NCBI RefSeq assembly: GCF_000328625.1
Contig: NC_019978.1
Coordinates: forward strand, 1,612,001-1,676,000
Length of the DNA stretch: 64,000 nucleotides
Source: Halobacteroides halobius DSM 5150
GTDB lineage: Bacteria > Bacillota > Halanaerobiia > Halobacteroidales > Halobacteroidaceae
Direction: 5' to 3'
In this document: positions 52,083-61,749 of the stretch, one piece after another
Numbering within the stretch: the stretch's first letter is position 1
How the letters are laid out: each line of letters starts with the position of its first letter
Notes under the pieces: model-generated
What the model saw: the letters and a program-made list of their open reading frames with translations, nothing else
Told to the model about the DNA's origin: nothing
Databases searched by the model: none
Program-made: the position numbers and the translations under genes

Positions 52083-53327
52083 TTATCTTCGTTTAGCTTT
52101 AATTAAATTCAATACTCTATTCATTTCATTCTTAACTATCATTAATCCTTCATCTACTCCCATACCTGGTTTAGCTAGCATTTGATCAGGTCTAGTAGCT
52201 AAAGCAAGGTTTACACAAACCTGAGCAGAACGATCTGTTTCATTACAAGTTCCTCCTTGGTAAGCTCCAACCCCATTTTTTTTACAATAAAGTACTGCTT
52301 CAATAGTATTATTTATACCACCTAAATCTGGAGTTTTTATCTGTACAACATCTGCTGCTTTTTGATCTACAAATGCTTTTATATCCTCTAATGTATTGCA
52401 CCATTCATCTGCTACCAATTCTACATCTATATTTCTGTTTATCATCTCATCTCTTAGAGCTTTCATATCCTTAATCTGTTTTTCTCTACTTCCAGAATCC
52501 ATTGGCCCTTCAATTCTTAAGGTATAAGGACTAGCTACTTTAGCTAATTTTTCTAAATAATCAGCCATTTTTTCTGAATCATTATCAAAAGCTAAACCTA
52601 TAGTCCCATAAACATCTAAATGGAAAATAGGTTGATAGTCCTGATAATTTTTAAGTTTCTGAACTCTATTCTTTAACCATTTAACATAATCTAATAATTT
52701 ATTCCCATCTGCACCTAATTTTTCTTTTACATTATTTATTAAACCATGTGGCATAACATCAGCTTGTTTAATAATCATTTTATCTACATTTGAATATCTT
52801 TCATCACCGGATTGAGTAAAAATAGGAACAGTTTTAGTAATTAAATCTAATCCATATTCTTTAGCTACTATCTCTGCCATAGTTTTTTTCTCAGCTTTAG
52901 CTACAGCATCTAATAAAGCTTGAGTAAGTCCATACCGAATAGCAGTATGAAGCTTTTCGCCCTTAATCTTAAAATCATCAAATTCTTCAGCTAATTCTTT
53001 AAAACTAGTTAACTCTCTACCTACTAACTTAGGGGCAATCTTTTCTTCTATTACAGAAATAAAATCTTGGGCTAAAAATAAAGGATCTCTACCTCCTGCC
53101 CCAGAATATTGAACTGCTGTACAATCACCATAAGCTACTTGCCCATCTTCTAAAATAACCATAATAGTAATTGATTCACCAGCTTGCCTAATTGAGTCAA
53201 ACCCTTTAGTTACTGGATCTCCTAAATATGAAAAACCATCATGTTTAGCATCTGCTTTAATAGCTTTTTGATCATCAAAATAAAAACCTGTTAACCCTGT
53301 TGAAGTAACTATTTCTTTTATCTTCAT
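52083..53327 (-). CDS. mal: Methylaspartate ammonia-lyase
   Basis: Removes ammonia from (2S,3S)-3-methylaspartate to give mesaconate. From the chosen ATG the protein has 413 residues, the length of the Clostridium tetanomorphum enzyme. The catalytic residues of that enzyme fall at identical numbers: His194 (VMPHGLIN), metal ligands Asp238 (HLDVYG), Glu273 (RIEGPMD) and Asp307 (VADEW), and Lys331 (VQIKTPDLGG). This confirms the start, and the GTG 12 bases upstream is rejected. It is an enolase-superfamily enzyme. It follows glmE by 24 bases. Confidence 0.97.
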   Translation of the reverse strand: MKIKEIVTSTGLTGFYFDDQKAIKADAKHDGFSYLGDPVTKGFDSIRQAGESITIMVILEDGQVAYGDCTAVQYSGAGGRDPLFLAQDFISVIEEKIAPKLVGRELTSFKELAEEFDDFKIKGEKLHTAIRYGLTQALLDAVAKAEKKTMAEIVAKEYGLDLITKTVPIFTQSGDERYSNVDKMIIKQADVMPHGLINNVKEKLGADGNKLLDYVKWLKNRVQKLKNYQDYQPIFHLDVYGTIGLAFDNDSEKMADYLEKLAKVASPYTLRIEGPMDSGSREKQIKDMKALRDEMINRNIDVELVADEWCNTLEDIKAFVDQKAADVVQIKTPDLGGINNTIEAVLYCKKNGVGAYQGGTCNETDRSAQVCVNLALATRPDQMLAKPGMGVDEGLMIVKNEMNRVLNLIKAKRR

Positions 53328-53351
53328 TATTCTCACCACCTATTTTTGAGT

Positions 53352-54800
53352 TCAATTTCTTGGTCTCCCGACTAACATACCTTTTCCAATAGCATAAATA
53401 TCATCTATTACCATCTGAAAACTGGGCTCTCTTGCTTCTTCTTCACCTCTAGCCTCTAGCTTTTGTTTATTAAACTCAACTACTTCATCTGAAAAAGGTA
53501 AATTACCATGATTTAAATAGCGCACTGCCCCATTATCATCTCTAGCCGGTAATAAATTACCAGCATTATATTTACTTGGAGCAAATGGGATATCTAAAAC
53601 TCCAGCTTGAAATGCTTTTACTGTTCCTTGGGCCAAATCTCCAGCCCCTAATTCAAATACACGCTCAAGAATCTGTTTTGTTTCTTTTTTAATCATCTCC
53701 TTTTCTTTAGCTAATTTAGTATTAGATACTAACTCTTGATTTTTTAACATATTAATTAATTGTTTAGTAGCTCTTAAACCTTCAGCATTTGCTTCTTTAG
53801 TAGGAATTCCTAATGCTTCATGAGGAGTCTTAACAATAACCTTGGTTGCCTTACTTAAAGCAGCAGTAGCTGCTCCCCAGGAGATAACACCAAAAGATTG
53901 CGCTTCATCTTGTGGAAAGCCGCCCATCCATTGATGAAATACAGTCGTTAACATTATATTATCATAATCCTTTAAGTACTCTTGGGCTAACTCTTCTAAT
54001 GATTTAATAGCCGCAACATCTTGCACTAAATTACCACACTGTCCATAACCTAAAGTAAGATTTTTAACACCTTGCTCAGCAGCTAATAAACCTTCAATAA
54101 TTGCTATACTATGAGATATAGAAGGAGGAACTAAAGTACCAGTTAAAGGGCCAAAAGGCTCCCGATTAATTCTAACCCCTTGTTCTTGATAATAACCAAC
54201 TAACCTATCAACATATTGCCAATCATATAAAGTCTGCTCAATTGATACATCTTTAGCATACGGAATATTATAAGAGATACCCCCTCCTTCATAATCAGTA
54301 AATCCACCTGCTAAGGTAATCTCAGCTAATAATCTAGCATCAGGTGTTCCGTGTCTAACCTGCAGTGGAGCATCTAAAGCTTCTACAACCTTTCTACAAT
54401 TTATAACACCATGATTAACTGCTGGAAAACCATTTAACATTGACCTTCCTTCATCACTACTTTCTTTAATCCCAGCTTCTGCTTCTTTATAATTATTCTG
54501 TCGCGTGTAACTATCGATAGTGGTTGGCAATAAATCAGTCTTTCCCTTATCCCGCAAAAACTTTAACAATTCAATATGTTCCTCAATTAAAGCTACTCCA
54601 GCTCTAGGCTGAATTAAAGTTTCCTCATTCTCTTTAGCCTCTTGTAGCTTCTCTGCCATAATCTTTTCTTCCCCTAGCTTCTTTTGGTAAGCAATAGCTT
54701 CTTGTAAATCTACCTCTTTTCCCGTTGGCCATTGCTGTAAAACTTCCTTCCGAAATTCCATAAATTTATCTAAATCCCACTTTTTATTCTTTAATTCCAC
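53352..54800 (-). CDS. glmE: Glutamate mutase epsilon subunit
   Basis: Large subunit of adenosylcobalamin-dependent glutamate mutase, which rearranges L-glutamate to (2S,3S)-3-methylaspartate. The 482-residue protein (the clostridial GlmE has about 483) contains [51 protein letters not shown] and [19 protein letters not shown], typical of the TIM-barrel substrate-binding subunit. Its start overlaps the end of glmL by one base. It works with GlmS, which carries the cobalamin. Confidence 0.97.
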   Translation of the reverse strand: MELKNKKWDLDKFMEFRKEVLQQWPTGKEVDLQEAIAYQKKLGEEKIMAEKLQEAKENEETLIQPRAGVALIEEHIELLKFLRDKGKTDLLPTTIDSYTRQNNYKEAEAGIKESSDEGRSMLNGFPAVNHGVINCRKVVEALDAPLQVRHGTPDARLLAEITLAGGFTDYEGGGISYNIPYAKDVSIEQTLYDWQYVDRLVGYYQEQGVRINREPFGPLTGTLVPPSISHSIAIIEGLLAAEQGVKNLTLGYGQCGNLVQDVAAIKSLEELAQEYLKDYDNIMLTTVFHQWMGGFPQDEAQSFGVISWGAATAALSKATKVIVKTPHEALGIPTKEANAEGLRATKQLINMLKNQELVSNTKLAKEKEMIKKETKQILERVFELGAGDLAQGTVKAFQAGVLDIPFAPSKYNAGNLLPARDDNGAVRYLNHGNLPFSDEVVEFNKQKLEARGEEEAREPSFQMVIDDIYAIGKGMLVGRPRN

Positions 54801-56203
54801 TATATTTCCCCTCCCAGTTTCTTAAGATGTTTTTTAGCTAATTTAAGAGCTTTAGTTGGTGAAATTTCAGATAATAACCCTACCGCAGCTAAAATATAAT
54901 CTTGATCTAACATTAACCTAGGCTTTATAGGAGCCAAAATCTCAGATCTTGACTCATCAAATAAACCTTCTTTTAGAATTTTATCTGGTTGTTTATTATA
55001 AACTAAAACTCCCCCTGTACCAATGATTAAATCCAAGTTAGTTAAGTCCTTACCATACTGTATATAATTCTCTCCCAAAGGACTATAGACCCTTTCAATT
55101 CGTCCTACGTGACGTTGTACAGCTAATTTAGTTGCTCCTTTAGCAATTGTAAAATCCAATTTTTTCTCTAACTCAGTACCAGGAATATATTCAATATCTT
55201 GACTAATCAACTTGATATAATTTTTAATCTCGTCTTTATTTATTGTATCAGGGAGATAGGCTAATAATTCTTCTAACCCAATTACCTCTAATAATGAAGA
55301 AGCACTATATCTCATTCCTAAATCTCCTTCAACTGTTCTTTTTACATAGGGTTCTTCTAAGCCCCTAAGATTAACTCCTGCTTTGGTAGGTTCTCCACTA
55401 GCTACTGAATGAATATCAGTAGTAGCTCCACCAATATCAACAACCATTAACTCTCCTAATCCATCCTCTTTAGCTGTTCCTTCTGCAATCAACTCTGCTG
55501 CTTTAATTACAGCTGATGGGGTAGGCATAATAACTTGGTCTATATACTCTTTTGCTTTAGATAATCCTTTAGCATAAATAATTCTATCTAAAAAAACCTG
55601 TCTGATATTCTCTCTAGCTGGTACTATATTTAATTTTTCTAACTTAGGCATTACATTTTCAGTAATATAAACTTCCTTTTTTTGTTCTTTTAAAATCTTT
55701 TTTACATCACCTTGTACTACCTTATTACCAGCTACTATTAGTGGAATATTCAGTTTGGATTCCGCTAGGAGTTTTGCATTATGTAAAATTATATCTTCAT
55801 TACCTCCGTCTGTTCCTCCAGCTAATAATATTACATCGGGGTTGTTTGCTATAATTTCTTTTACTTCATCAACAGTTAACTTATACGCATAGGTATTAAT
55901 TAACTTGGCCCCAGCTCCTAGAGCAGCTCGTTTAGCAGCTTCAACAGTTAAATCAGGTACTAAGCCAATCGCTACCATCTTTAGTCCACCAGCTGCACTA
56001 CTACAAGCTAAACGATGAGTAATAGATTCTAAATCAATCCCTCTATCTTCTAGCTTATTAAATACATGTCTAATTCCAATATTTACGTCATCCCACACCG
56101 TTGTTAAGGCCTTTGCTGTGGCTTTTAATTCTATTTTTTCTAAATCTATCACAGTTCCTTTTGTATAAGTACTCCCAATATCAAGTAATAAAGCTGACTT
56201 CAT
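54800..56203 (-). CDS. glmL: MutL/GlmL ATPase associated with glutamate mutase
   Basis: The 467-residue protein has the actin-like ATPase motifs [15 protein letters not shown] at the start, AGGTDGG near residue 128 and [13 protein letters not shown] near 258. It is always encoded between glmS and glmE. Its role is thought to be protecting or reactivating the cobalamin enzyme, by analogy with the hydratase reactivases. It is spaced 15 bases after glmS and overlaps glmE by one base, so the subunits are coupled. Confidence 0.95.
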   Translation of the reverse strand: MKSALLLDIGSTYTKGTVIDLEKIELKATAKALTTVWDDVNIGIRHVFNKLEDRGIDLESITHRLACSSAAGGLKMVAIGLVPDLTVEAAKRAALGAGAKLINTYAYKLTVDEVKEIIANNPDVILLAGGTDGGNEDIILHNAKLLAESKLNIPLIVAGNKVVQGDVKKILKEQKKEVYITENVMPKLEKLNIVPARENIRQVFLDRIIYAKGLSKAKEYIDQVIMPTPSAVIKAAELIAEGTAKEDGLGELMVVDIGGATTDIHSVASGEPTKAGVNLRGLEEPYVKRTVEGDLGMRYSASSLLEVIGLEELLAYLPDTINKDEIKNYIKLISQDIEYIPGTELEKKLDFTIAKGATKLAVQRHVGRIERVYSPLGENYIQYGKDLTNLDLIIGTGGVLVYNKQPDKILKEGLFDESRSEILAPIKPRLMLDQDYILAAVGLLSEISPTKALKLAKKHLKKLGGEI

Positions 56204-56218
56204 AACTTCACCTCACAG

Positions 56219-56638
56219 TTAACCTTCTATTTTTAAGTCTTCTTTTAAATCAGCAATTGGTTCTTCAGGTAGAGTACCTGGAGGATATACTCTATCAAAG
56301 CCCATATCTAAAAACTTTTCTTTTGTAGATTTCCAATCTTGTTTTCCAACCACTAAATTACCTCCTACATATAATATTGCATCTTTTAATCCAGCTTCTA
56401 TACACTTGTCTTTAAATCCTTTACAATCCATTTCTCCATGACCATAGAGTGAAGAAACTAAAATAGCCTCTGCATCAGTTTCAATAGCAGCATCAATAAA
56501 TTCTTTCTGGGAAGCTAAAACTCCAATATTGACCACATTAAATCCTGCTTCTGTAAATGCCTCTTCTAAAATTCTATTTCCCACCGCATGAACATCTGAA
56601 CCAATAACTCCTAAAACTATTGTTCGCTGCTCTTTCAT
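56219..56638 (-). CDS. glmS: Glutamate mutase sigma (cobalamin-binding) subunit
   Basis: The 139-residue cobalamin-binding subunit (clostridial GlmS has 137). The signature DxHxxG is Asp15-Val-His17-Ala-Val-Gly20, where the histidine ligates cobalt. It is followed by [11 protein letters not shown] near residue 60 and [11 protein letters not shown] near 89. It is the first gene of the operon glmS-glmL-glmE-mal-DUF1446-DUF4387. A near-consensus -24/-12 promoter lies 60-80 bases upstream. Confidence 0.97.
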   Translation of the reverse strand: MKEQRTIVLGVIGSDVHAVGNRILEEAFTEAGFNVVNIGVLASQKEFIDAAIETDAEAILVSSLYGHGEMDCKGFKDKCIEAGLKDAILYVGGNLVVGKQDWKSTKEKFLDMGFDRVYPPGTLPEEPIADLKEDLKIEG

Positions 56639-56699
56639 TATTTCACCTCTATTTTAATTTTATTTATTTCTTAACACAAATTTCTTACTATTTATTATT

Positions 56700-56716
56700 T
56701 GCAAGTTTTGTGCCAA
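56700..56716 (-). promoter_or_regulatory. Sigma-54 (-24/-12) promoter of the glm operon
   Basis: On the minus strand TTGGCACAAAACTTGCA. The consensus TGGCACG-N4-TTGCA is matched except for one base, with GG and GC ten bases apart. It lies about 62 bases before the glmS start. A sigma-54 activator gene closes the locus. Confidence 0.85.
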
Positions 56717-56863
56717 ACTTTCCTATTAAATTTATTTTTCCTCCATCTCTTTTAACTGTTTAATTAATTGTAATTTACTTTATATTTTATTCTAATAAAT
56801 GTCATTTATTAGATAAGTTTAGAGATATAAAACTGTTTTTTTAACATCACTAACTAATCAATT

Positions 56864-56908
56864 GGGTTATTTTAATAAAAAATAAAAGAATTTATAAATA
56901 AATAACCC
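56864..56908. promoter_or_regulatory. Putative upstream activator site of the glm operon
   Basis: Perfect nine-base arms GGGTTATTT and AAATAACCC separated by 27 bases, centred about 180 bases upstream of the -12 element. This is the usual distance for an enhancer bound by a sigma-54 activator. Confidence 0.5.
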
Positions 56909-56961
56909 ATTGCTTGCTATAAGTAGAATTTTATAATAATTAACTTAGTATAAAAGAAATA

Positions 56962-56980
56962 CCCTGGATTAATTCCAGGG
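56962..56980 (-). terminator. Terminator after the ABC exporter gene
   Basis: Stem CCCTGGA / TCCAGGG with a five-base loop, then a T-rich run on the minus strand. The right arm runs into an iterated 7-mer (56978-56984). Confidence 0.65.
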
Positions 56981-57001
56981 CCAACTTTCTTCTTATTTTA
57001 C

Positions 57002-58732
57002 TTAAGCAGTTAATTCTTCATCAAATTGTTTTTGATACAAATTACTATAAACTCCATTTGGTTTATTTAATAATTCATTATGTTTACCAGACTCAACAAT
57101 TCCATCAGCAGCTAAAACAATAATTTTATCAGCATCTCTAACAGTAGATAACCGGTGTGCTATTACTAAAGTAGTTCTATCTTGAGCTAATCTTTCTATA
57201 GATTCCTGAATAATCTGCTCACTTTCATTATCTAAAGAAGAAGTTGCTTCATCCAGAATTAAAATTGGTGGATTCTTTAAGAAAGAACGAGCAATTGAGA
57301 TCCTTTGTTTTTGACCTCCTGATAACTTAACTCCTCGCTCCCCAATTTGAGTTTCGTAACCATTCTCTAAATTCATAATAAACTGATGTGCATTAGCCTT
57401 TTTAGCTGCTGCAATAATTTCTTCTTTACTAGCTTTTAAATTACCATATGCAATATTATCTCTTACAGTCCCATTAAATAAGAATACATCCTGTTGAACA
57501 ATCCCTATTTGTTTTCTTAATGACTCTATAGTTAAGTCTTTAATATTTTGACCATCAATTAAAATTTGGCCCTTATCTAATTCATAAAATCTCGGCAACA
57601 ACTTACATAAAGTAGATTTTCCAACTCCAGATGGGCCAACAAAAGCAATAGTTTGACCGGCATTAATTTGAAGATTAACCTCTGATAACACTCTATTATC
57701 TTCTTCATAACTAAAGGAGACATCATTATACTCTATCTTCCCTTTAACAGTAGTTAACTTTTTAGCTTCATCATATTCTTTAATATCTGATTCAATATCT
57801 AATAACTTAGTAAATCTTTGAAAACCAGCCATCCCTTTTTGAAATTGTTCATTAAATTGCATTAACTTTTCGATTGGTTTAATAAATAACTTAATATAAA
57901 AGATAAAAGCTATCAATTCCCCAGTAGTTAATTGTTGTTGATAAATGAAATAACCACCAATTCCTAATGTAACTAAAATAATCATATTACTTAAAAAATT
58001 CATAGTTGAATAGAATTGGCCCATTGTCTTCATAGCTGTTTCACGTGATTGGCGATAATTTTCATTTTCTTGATCAAACTTTTGTTGTTCAAAATCTTGA
58101 TTAGTAAAAGATTTTACTACTCTAACTCCACTTAAACTATCTTCAATTTGGGAGTTCACTTGCCCTAAATCTTCTTTAATTAATTTAAAAGCACGATGCA
58201 TCTTCTTTCCTAATTTAATAGAAAAATAAACCATAATTGGTACAATCAAGAAGGTCAATACAGCCAATTGCCAATTTATATTTGCTAAAATAACAAATGA
58301 ACCTACAAGAGTTACAGTAGAAATTAAAACATCTTCTGGACCATGATGGGCCAATTCAGAAAGATTATGTAAATCATTAACAATCCTAGACATTAAATAT
58401 CCTGTTTTATTATTATCATAGAATTTAAAAGATAATTTCTGTAGATGTTTAAATAAATCTCTGCGCATATCAGTCTCGATTCTAATTCCTACTACATGCC
58501 CCCAATAATGAACTATATACTGCAAAATATACCTTAATAAATATAACCCCAATAGAATAAAAATTAATTTAGTTACAAGCACAAAATTTCTATTAGGAAA
58601 ATGATAATCAACCATCTCTTTAATAAAAAGTGGAAAAACTAAATCTAATCCCGACATAATAAAAGCACTCATTATATCAACTAAAAATAACTGCCAATGA
58701 TTCTTATAATAATAAGCAAATCTTTTTAACAT
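57002..58732 (-). CDS. ABC exporter, fused permease and ATPase
   Basis: The 576-residue protein has an N-terminal type IV ABC transmembrane domain (six segments, residues 10-300). Its ATPase domain has Walker A GPSGVGKST near residue 366, the Q-loop IVQQDVFLF, signature LSGGQKQRISIAR near 472, Walker B ILILDEATSSLD near 495 and H-loop IAHRLST. It is a half-transporter that probably works as a homodimer, of the MsbA/LmrA/BmrA multidrug or lipid type. The strong ribosome site (GGAGGGGG) and the promoter at 58758-58786 support the start. Substrate unknown. Confidence 0.92.
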   Translation of the reverse strand: MLKRFAYYYKNHWQLFLVDIMSAFIMSGLDLVFPLFIKEMVDYHFPNRNFVLVTKLIFILLGLYLLRYILQYIVHYWGHVVGIRIETDMRRDLFKHLQKLSFKFYDNNKTGYLMSRIVNDLHNLSELAHHGPEDVLISTVTLVGSFVILANINWQLAVLTFLIVPIMVYFSIKLGKKMHRAFKLIKEDLGQVNSQIEDSLSGVRVVKSFTNQDFEQQKFDQENENYRQSRETAMKTMGQFYSTMNFLSNMIILVTLGIGGYFIYQQQLTTGELIAFIFYIKLFIKPIEKLMQFNEQFQKGMAGFQRFTKLLDIESDIKEYDEAKKLTTVKGKIEYNDVSFSYEEDNRVLSEVNLQINAGQTIAFVGPSGVGKSTLCKLLPRFYELDKGQILIDGQNIKDLTIESLRKQIGIVQQDVFLFNGTVRDNIAYGNLKASKEEIIAAAKKANAHQFIMNLENGYETQIGERGVKLSGGQKQRISIARSFLKNPPILILDEATSSLDNESEQIIQESIERLAQDRTTLVIAHRLSTVRDADKIIVLAADGIVESGKHNELLNKPNGVYSNLYQKQFDEELTA

Positions 58733-58757
58733 CTATCTATCCCCCTCCATTCGATAC

Positions 58758-58787
58758 ATTGTAGCATACTGTGAAATGAGATACAAT
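58758..58787. promoter_or_regulatory. Overlapping divergent promoters with shared symmetry
   Basis: On the + strand TTGTAG (58759-58764), 17 bases, TACAAT (58782-58787) faces the FMN glutamate synthase-like gene. On the minus strand TTGTAT (58781-58786), 17 bases, TACAAT (58758-58763) faces the ABC exporter. The same 30 bases serve both directions, so only one polymerase could bind at a time. Confidence 0.45.
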
Positions 58788-58918
58788 AACTAAAAAATAT
58801 TATCAATAACCTTATTCCCTAAATAATATTTATTATTAAAAAGTAAATCTAATAAAGGTTTTTTTATCATCATATGCAAATTTATTACATAAAGGGAAAT
58901 TGAGGAGGAGAGTATTTA

Positions 58919-60556
58919 ATGAATTGGAAAAAAAGAAATGATGCTTTAGGAGCAATTAACCGTGGTGACCCTTGTGAATCAGGATTATGTACTTTATGTC
59001 AAGCTGATTGTAAAGGAAAGTGTGAAACTTGGCTATCTTCTTTAAAGGGACGTAAAGTACTATATCCTAGAGACTTTGGAGAAATAACTGCTGGTAGTAG
59101 TAATATATCACCTCAAGGGGTGGGATATCATAGCTTACGGATTCAAGGTTATACTCATGGTGCCCAAGGAATTCCTGAAGAACTTAGTAATAGTGCTGAT
59201 GATTGTATTTTTTCTAATGTAGATACCACTACAGAATTTGGAAATAAAATCAAAACTAAATGTTCTGTACCAATTATGACCGGGGCTTTAGGTTCTACCT
59301 TTATTGCAGAAAAATACTGGGAGTCATTTGCCATTGGAGCTGCTTTAGTTGGCTTTCCAATTGTAATTGGTGAAAATGTTGTTGGGGTAGATCAAGAAGC
59401 CAAAATTGAAAATGGTAAAGTCGTTAAAGCTCCTGAACTAGACTATAGAATAAAAACTTATCAAAAATATGCTGGTGCAGAAGGAGCTATCTTTGTTCAA
59501 TTAAATGTTGAAGATACTAGAAATGGAGTAGCAGAATATGTAATAGATAATTATGGCGATGATGTAATAATTGAATTAAAATGGGGCCAAGGAGCTAAGG
59601 ATATCGGTGGTGAAATCCAAGTTAAAAGTTTGGAGTATGCTCAATTCTTAGCCAATAGAGGTTACGTTGTTGATCCTGATCCAACTATTAAAGCAAATCA
59701 AAAAGCCTTTAAATCAGGTGCAATTAAAAGTTTTGCTCGTCATAGTAGATTAGGTGGCACTACCGCAGATAACCCTGAATCTTTAAAAGAAGACTTTATG
59801 ACTTCAGTTGAGTATTTAAGATCTTTAGGTTACAAACGGATTTCTCTAAAAACTGGTGCCTATGGTATGAAAGGTCTAGCAATGGCTCTACGCTTTGCTG
59901 CTGATGCTAATTTAGATCTAGTTACTATAGATGGTGCTGGGGGCGGAACAGGCATGAGTCCATGGAATATGATGGAGCATTGGGGAATCCCTTCTTTACA
60001 ACTCCACACTAAAGCTATTGAATATGCTGATATTTTAGCTGACGAAGGTATAGAAGTTCCGGACTTATCTTTAGCTGGTGGTTTAGCTAGAGAGGATCAT
60101 ATCTTTAAAGCTCTAGCATTAGGTTCACCTTACGTTAAGATGGTATGTATGGGGCGGGCTCCAATGATAGCTGGATTCTTAGGTTCTAATATTGAAGGTG
60201 TCTTTCACCCAGAGCGAAAAGAAGAGCTTAATGCTCACTGGGATAAACTACCTAAAACAGTTAAAGAAATCGGGGATACTCCAGAAGGTATCTTTGCTGG
60301 ATGGCATGATATAGCTCAAAAAGTAGGTACAGATGAAATGAAAAATATCCCATTTGGAGCTATAGCTCTCTGGAATTTAGCTGATAAATTAAAAGCTGGT
60401 TTACAACAATTTATGGCTGGAGCGAGGAAATTTAACCTACAGGCTCTTGACCAATCTGATTTAATGGCTGGTAATAGAGCCACTGCACAAGAAACTGGTC
60501 TTCCTTATATGACTGAAGCACTTGATCAGGAAGCAAAAGAAATTTTAAGAAAATAA
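58919..60556 (+). CDS. FMN-binding glutamate synthase-like protein
   Basis: The 545-residue protein has a cysteine-rich N-terminus (CESGLCTLCQADCKGKC near residues 19-35, a likely iron-sulfur site). The (beta/alpha)8 glutamate synthase FMN domain holds KSFARHSRLGG, KTGAYGMKGLAMALRFAADAN, TIDGAGGGTGMSPWNMMEHWG and LAGGLAREDHIFKALALG. It lacks the glutaminase and C-terminal beta-helix domains of full GltB. Stand-alone proteins of this type occur in anaerobes and archaea, and their true reaction is often untested. It stands alone, with a strong ribosome site and terminator. Confidence 0.85.
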   Translation: MNWKKRNDALGAINRGDPCESGLCTLCQADCKGKCETWLSSLKGRKVLYPRDFGEITAGSSNISPQGVGYHSLRIQGYTHGAQGIPEELSNSADDCIFSNVDTTTEFGNKIKTKCSVPIMTGALGSTFIAEKYWESFAIGAALVGFPIVIGENVVGVDQEAKIENGKVVKAPELDYRIKTYQKYAGAEGAIFVQLNVEDTRNGVAEYVIDNYGDDVIIELKWGQGAKDIGGEIQVKSLEYAQFLANRGYVVDPDPTIKANQKAFKSGAIKSFARHSRLGGTTADNPESLKEDFMTSVEYLRSLGYKRISLKTGAYGMKGLAMALRFAADANLDLVTIDGAGGGTGMSPWNMMEHWGIPSLQLHTKAIEYADILADEGIEVPDLSLAGGLAREDHIFKALALGSPYVKMVCMGRAPMIAGFLGSNIEGVFHPERKEELNAHWDKLPKTVKEIGDTPEGIFAGWHDIAQKVGTDEMKNIPFGAIALWNLADKLKAGLQQFMAGARKFNLQALDQSDLMAGNRATAQETGLPYMTEALDQEAKEILRK

Positions 60557-60563
60557 ATCTTTA

Positions 60564-60593
60564 ACCCCGCCTTTATAGGTGGGGTGTTTTTTT
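60564..60593 (+). terminator. Terminator after the glutamate synthase-like gene
   Basis: Stem ACCCCGCC / GGTGGGGT with a six-base loop, followed by GTTTTTTT. Confidence 0.88.
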
Positions 60594-60600
60594 GAATAAT

Positions 60601-60629
60601 TTGTAGAATTACTTCTTTCTTGATATAAT
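60601..60629 (+). promoter_or_regulatory. Sigma-A promoter of the PHP gene
   Basis: TTGTAG, 17 bases, TATAAT, 32 bases before the start codon. Confidence 0.6.
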
Positions 60630-60660
60630 AAGGTTACTACTTTTTAAAAGGAGTAAATAA

Positions 60661-61392
60661 ATGTTAGAAAAAAATCAACTTCCTAATTCCTTTACTCAAT
60701 TTTTGCCTAAGAAAACTAAATATATAGATCTTCATATTCATACTACTGCATCAGATGGCCTAATTAAAACTGATTTTTTAATAAAATTTCTCCAAGATAC
60801 TCCACATTTAATCTCCATTACAGATCATAATGCTATTGAAGGTAACCTTGAATTGTATTTTACACCTAACATTAATATTATTCCTGGTATTGAAGTTGGT
60901 TGCAAAGATGGTTTTGAATTATTGATTTATTTTAAAGATGCTTCAGATCTGCAAAAATTTTATAGAACAAATGTTAAACCCTTTAAAAATAAATATAAAA
61001 TTACTAGAACTAAACAATCATATAGCTATTACCTAAAGCAAATACAAAAATATGATGCATTTGTCTCACTTCCTCATCCGGCTGGCTTAGCACAAAAAAA
61101 CTATCTAAAAAACAAATCATATATCAAACAAGTCATTAATAAAATAGATGCTATAGAAACTTATAATCATGCTCTACCTCAAAAAAGAAATTTAACAGCT
61201 TATGAAATAAGAAAGAAGAAAGAAAAATTTGCTACCTTTGGTAGTGATGCTCATATTAAAAAAGAAATATTATCTTTCTATAGATACCAAAATAATAACT
61301 TTTCTAAGTTATCAAGAATAAAGAAGCATCTATATAATTGTTGTTCGGCTGTTGCTTTATTTGGAAAACATCTACACTATCTTTTAAATTAA
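60661..61392 (+). CDS. PHP-domain metal-dependent phosphoesterase
   Basis: The 243-residue protein has the PHP motifs DLHIHTTASDG (residues 23-33), SITDHNAIEG near 57, PGIEVGC near 77, SLPHPAG near 138 and TFGSDAHI near 210. These hold two or three metal ions, as in histidinol phosphatase, YciV and polymerase PHP domains. The C-terminal 30 residues are basic. It is probably a nucleotide or RNA phosphoesterase of the TrpH/RNase AM group, but the substrate cannot be read from the sequence. GGAG precedes the ATG. Confidence 0.85.
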   Translation: MLEKNQLPNSFTQFLPKKTKYIDLHIHTTASDGLIKTDFLIKFLQDTPHLISITDHNAIEGNLELYFTPNINIIPGIEVGCKDGFELLIYFKDASDLQKFYRTNVKPFKNKYKITRTKQSYSYYLKQIQKYDAFVSLPHPAGLAQKNYLKNKSYIKQVINKIDAIETYNHALPQKRNLTAYEIRKKKEKFATFGSDAHIKKEILSFYRYQNNNFSKLSRIKKHLYNCCSAVALFGKHLHYLLN

Positions 61393-61483
61393 TCTATTAT
61401 GCGACTAATCATTTCTTCTATTTTTAATTCAATCAGTCTTTTTAATATAAGCATGCATATAATAATACTATAAAGGAGAGGAA

Positions 61484-61723
61484 ATGATGAAAAAATTATA
61501 TTTATCAGAAAAGAATAAAAAAATTGCTGGGGTCTGCAGTGGCCTTGGAGAGTATTTTAATATTGATCCAGTTATTATTAGATTAGGCTTTATATTATTT
61601 AGCCTTCTAAATCCACTTACCATTATCCTTTATTTAATAGCTACATTAATCATTCCTCAACGTAATAACCACACTAAAAAAATTGCTCCCCCAAAAAATG
61701 ATTCTGAATCTAAAGAAAAATGA
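61484..61723 (+). CDS. PspC-domain membrane protein
   Basis: The 79-residue protein is a minimal PspC: KKLYLSEKNKKIAGVCSGLGEYFNIDPVIIRLGF followed by a hydrophobic stretch (LFSLLNPLTIILYLIATLIIP), then a short charged tail. PspC domains take part in envelope-stress responses. No other psp genes are nearby. GGAGAGG precedes the ATG pair. It ends in a perfect palindromic terminator shared with pepF. Confidence 0.9.
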   Translation: MMKKLYLSEKNKKIAGVCSGLGEYFNIDPVIIRLGFILFSLLNPLTIILYLIATLIIPQRNNHTKKIAPPKNDSESKEK

Positions 61724-61725
61724 TG

Positions 61726-61749
61726 AAACGGGCCAAGCTTGGCCCGTTT
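61726..61749. terminator. Bidirectional terminator built from an inverted pair of the iterated 7-mer
   Basis: A perfect 24-base palindrome, AAACGGGCCAAG with its complement. It contains GGGCCAA at 61730 and TTGGCCC at 61739. It ends pspC on the + strand and overlaps the pepF stop on the minus strand. Confidence 0.85.

Larger units (their letters stand above)
56639..57001. other. Regulatory region between the ABC exporter gene and glmS
   Basis: This 363-base region holds no gene. From left to right it contains the ribosome site of glmS, the sigma-54 promoter (56700-56716), a very AT-rich stretch, a long-spaced inverted repeat (56864-56908), one iterated 7-mer (56978) and the terminator of the ABC exporter gene (56962-56980). 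Confidence 0.75.
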
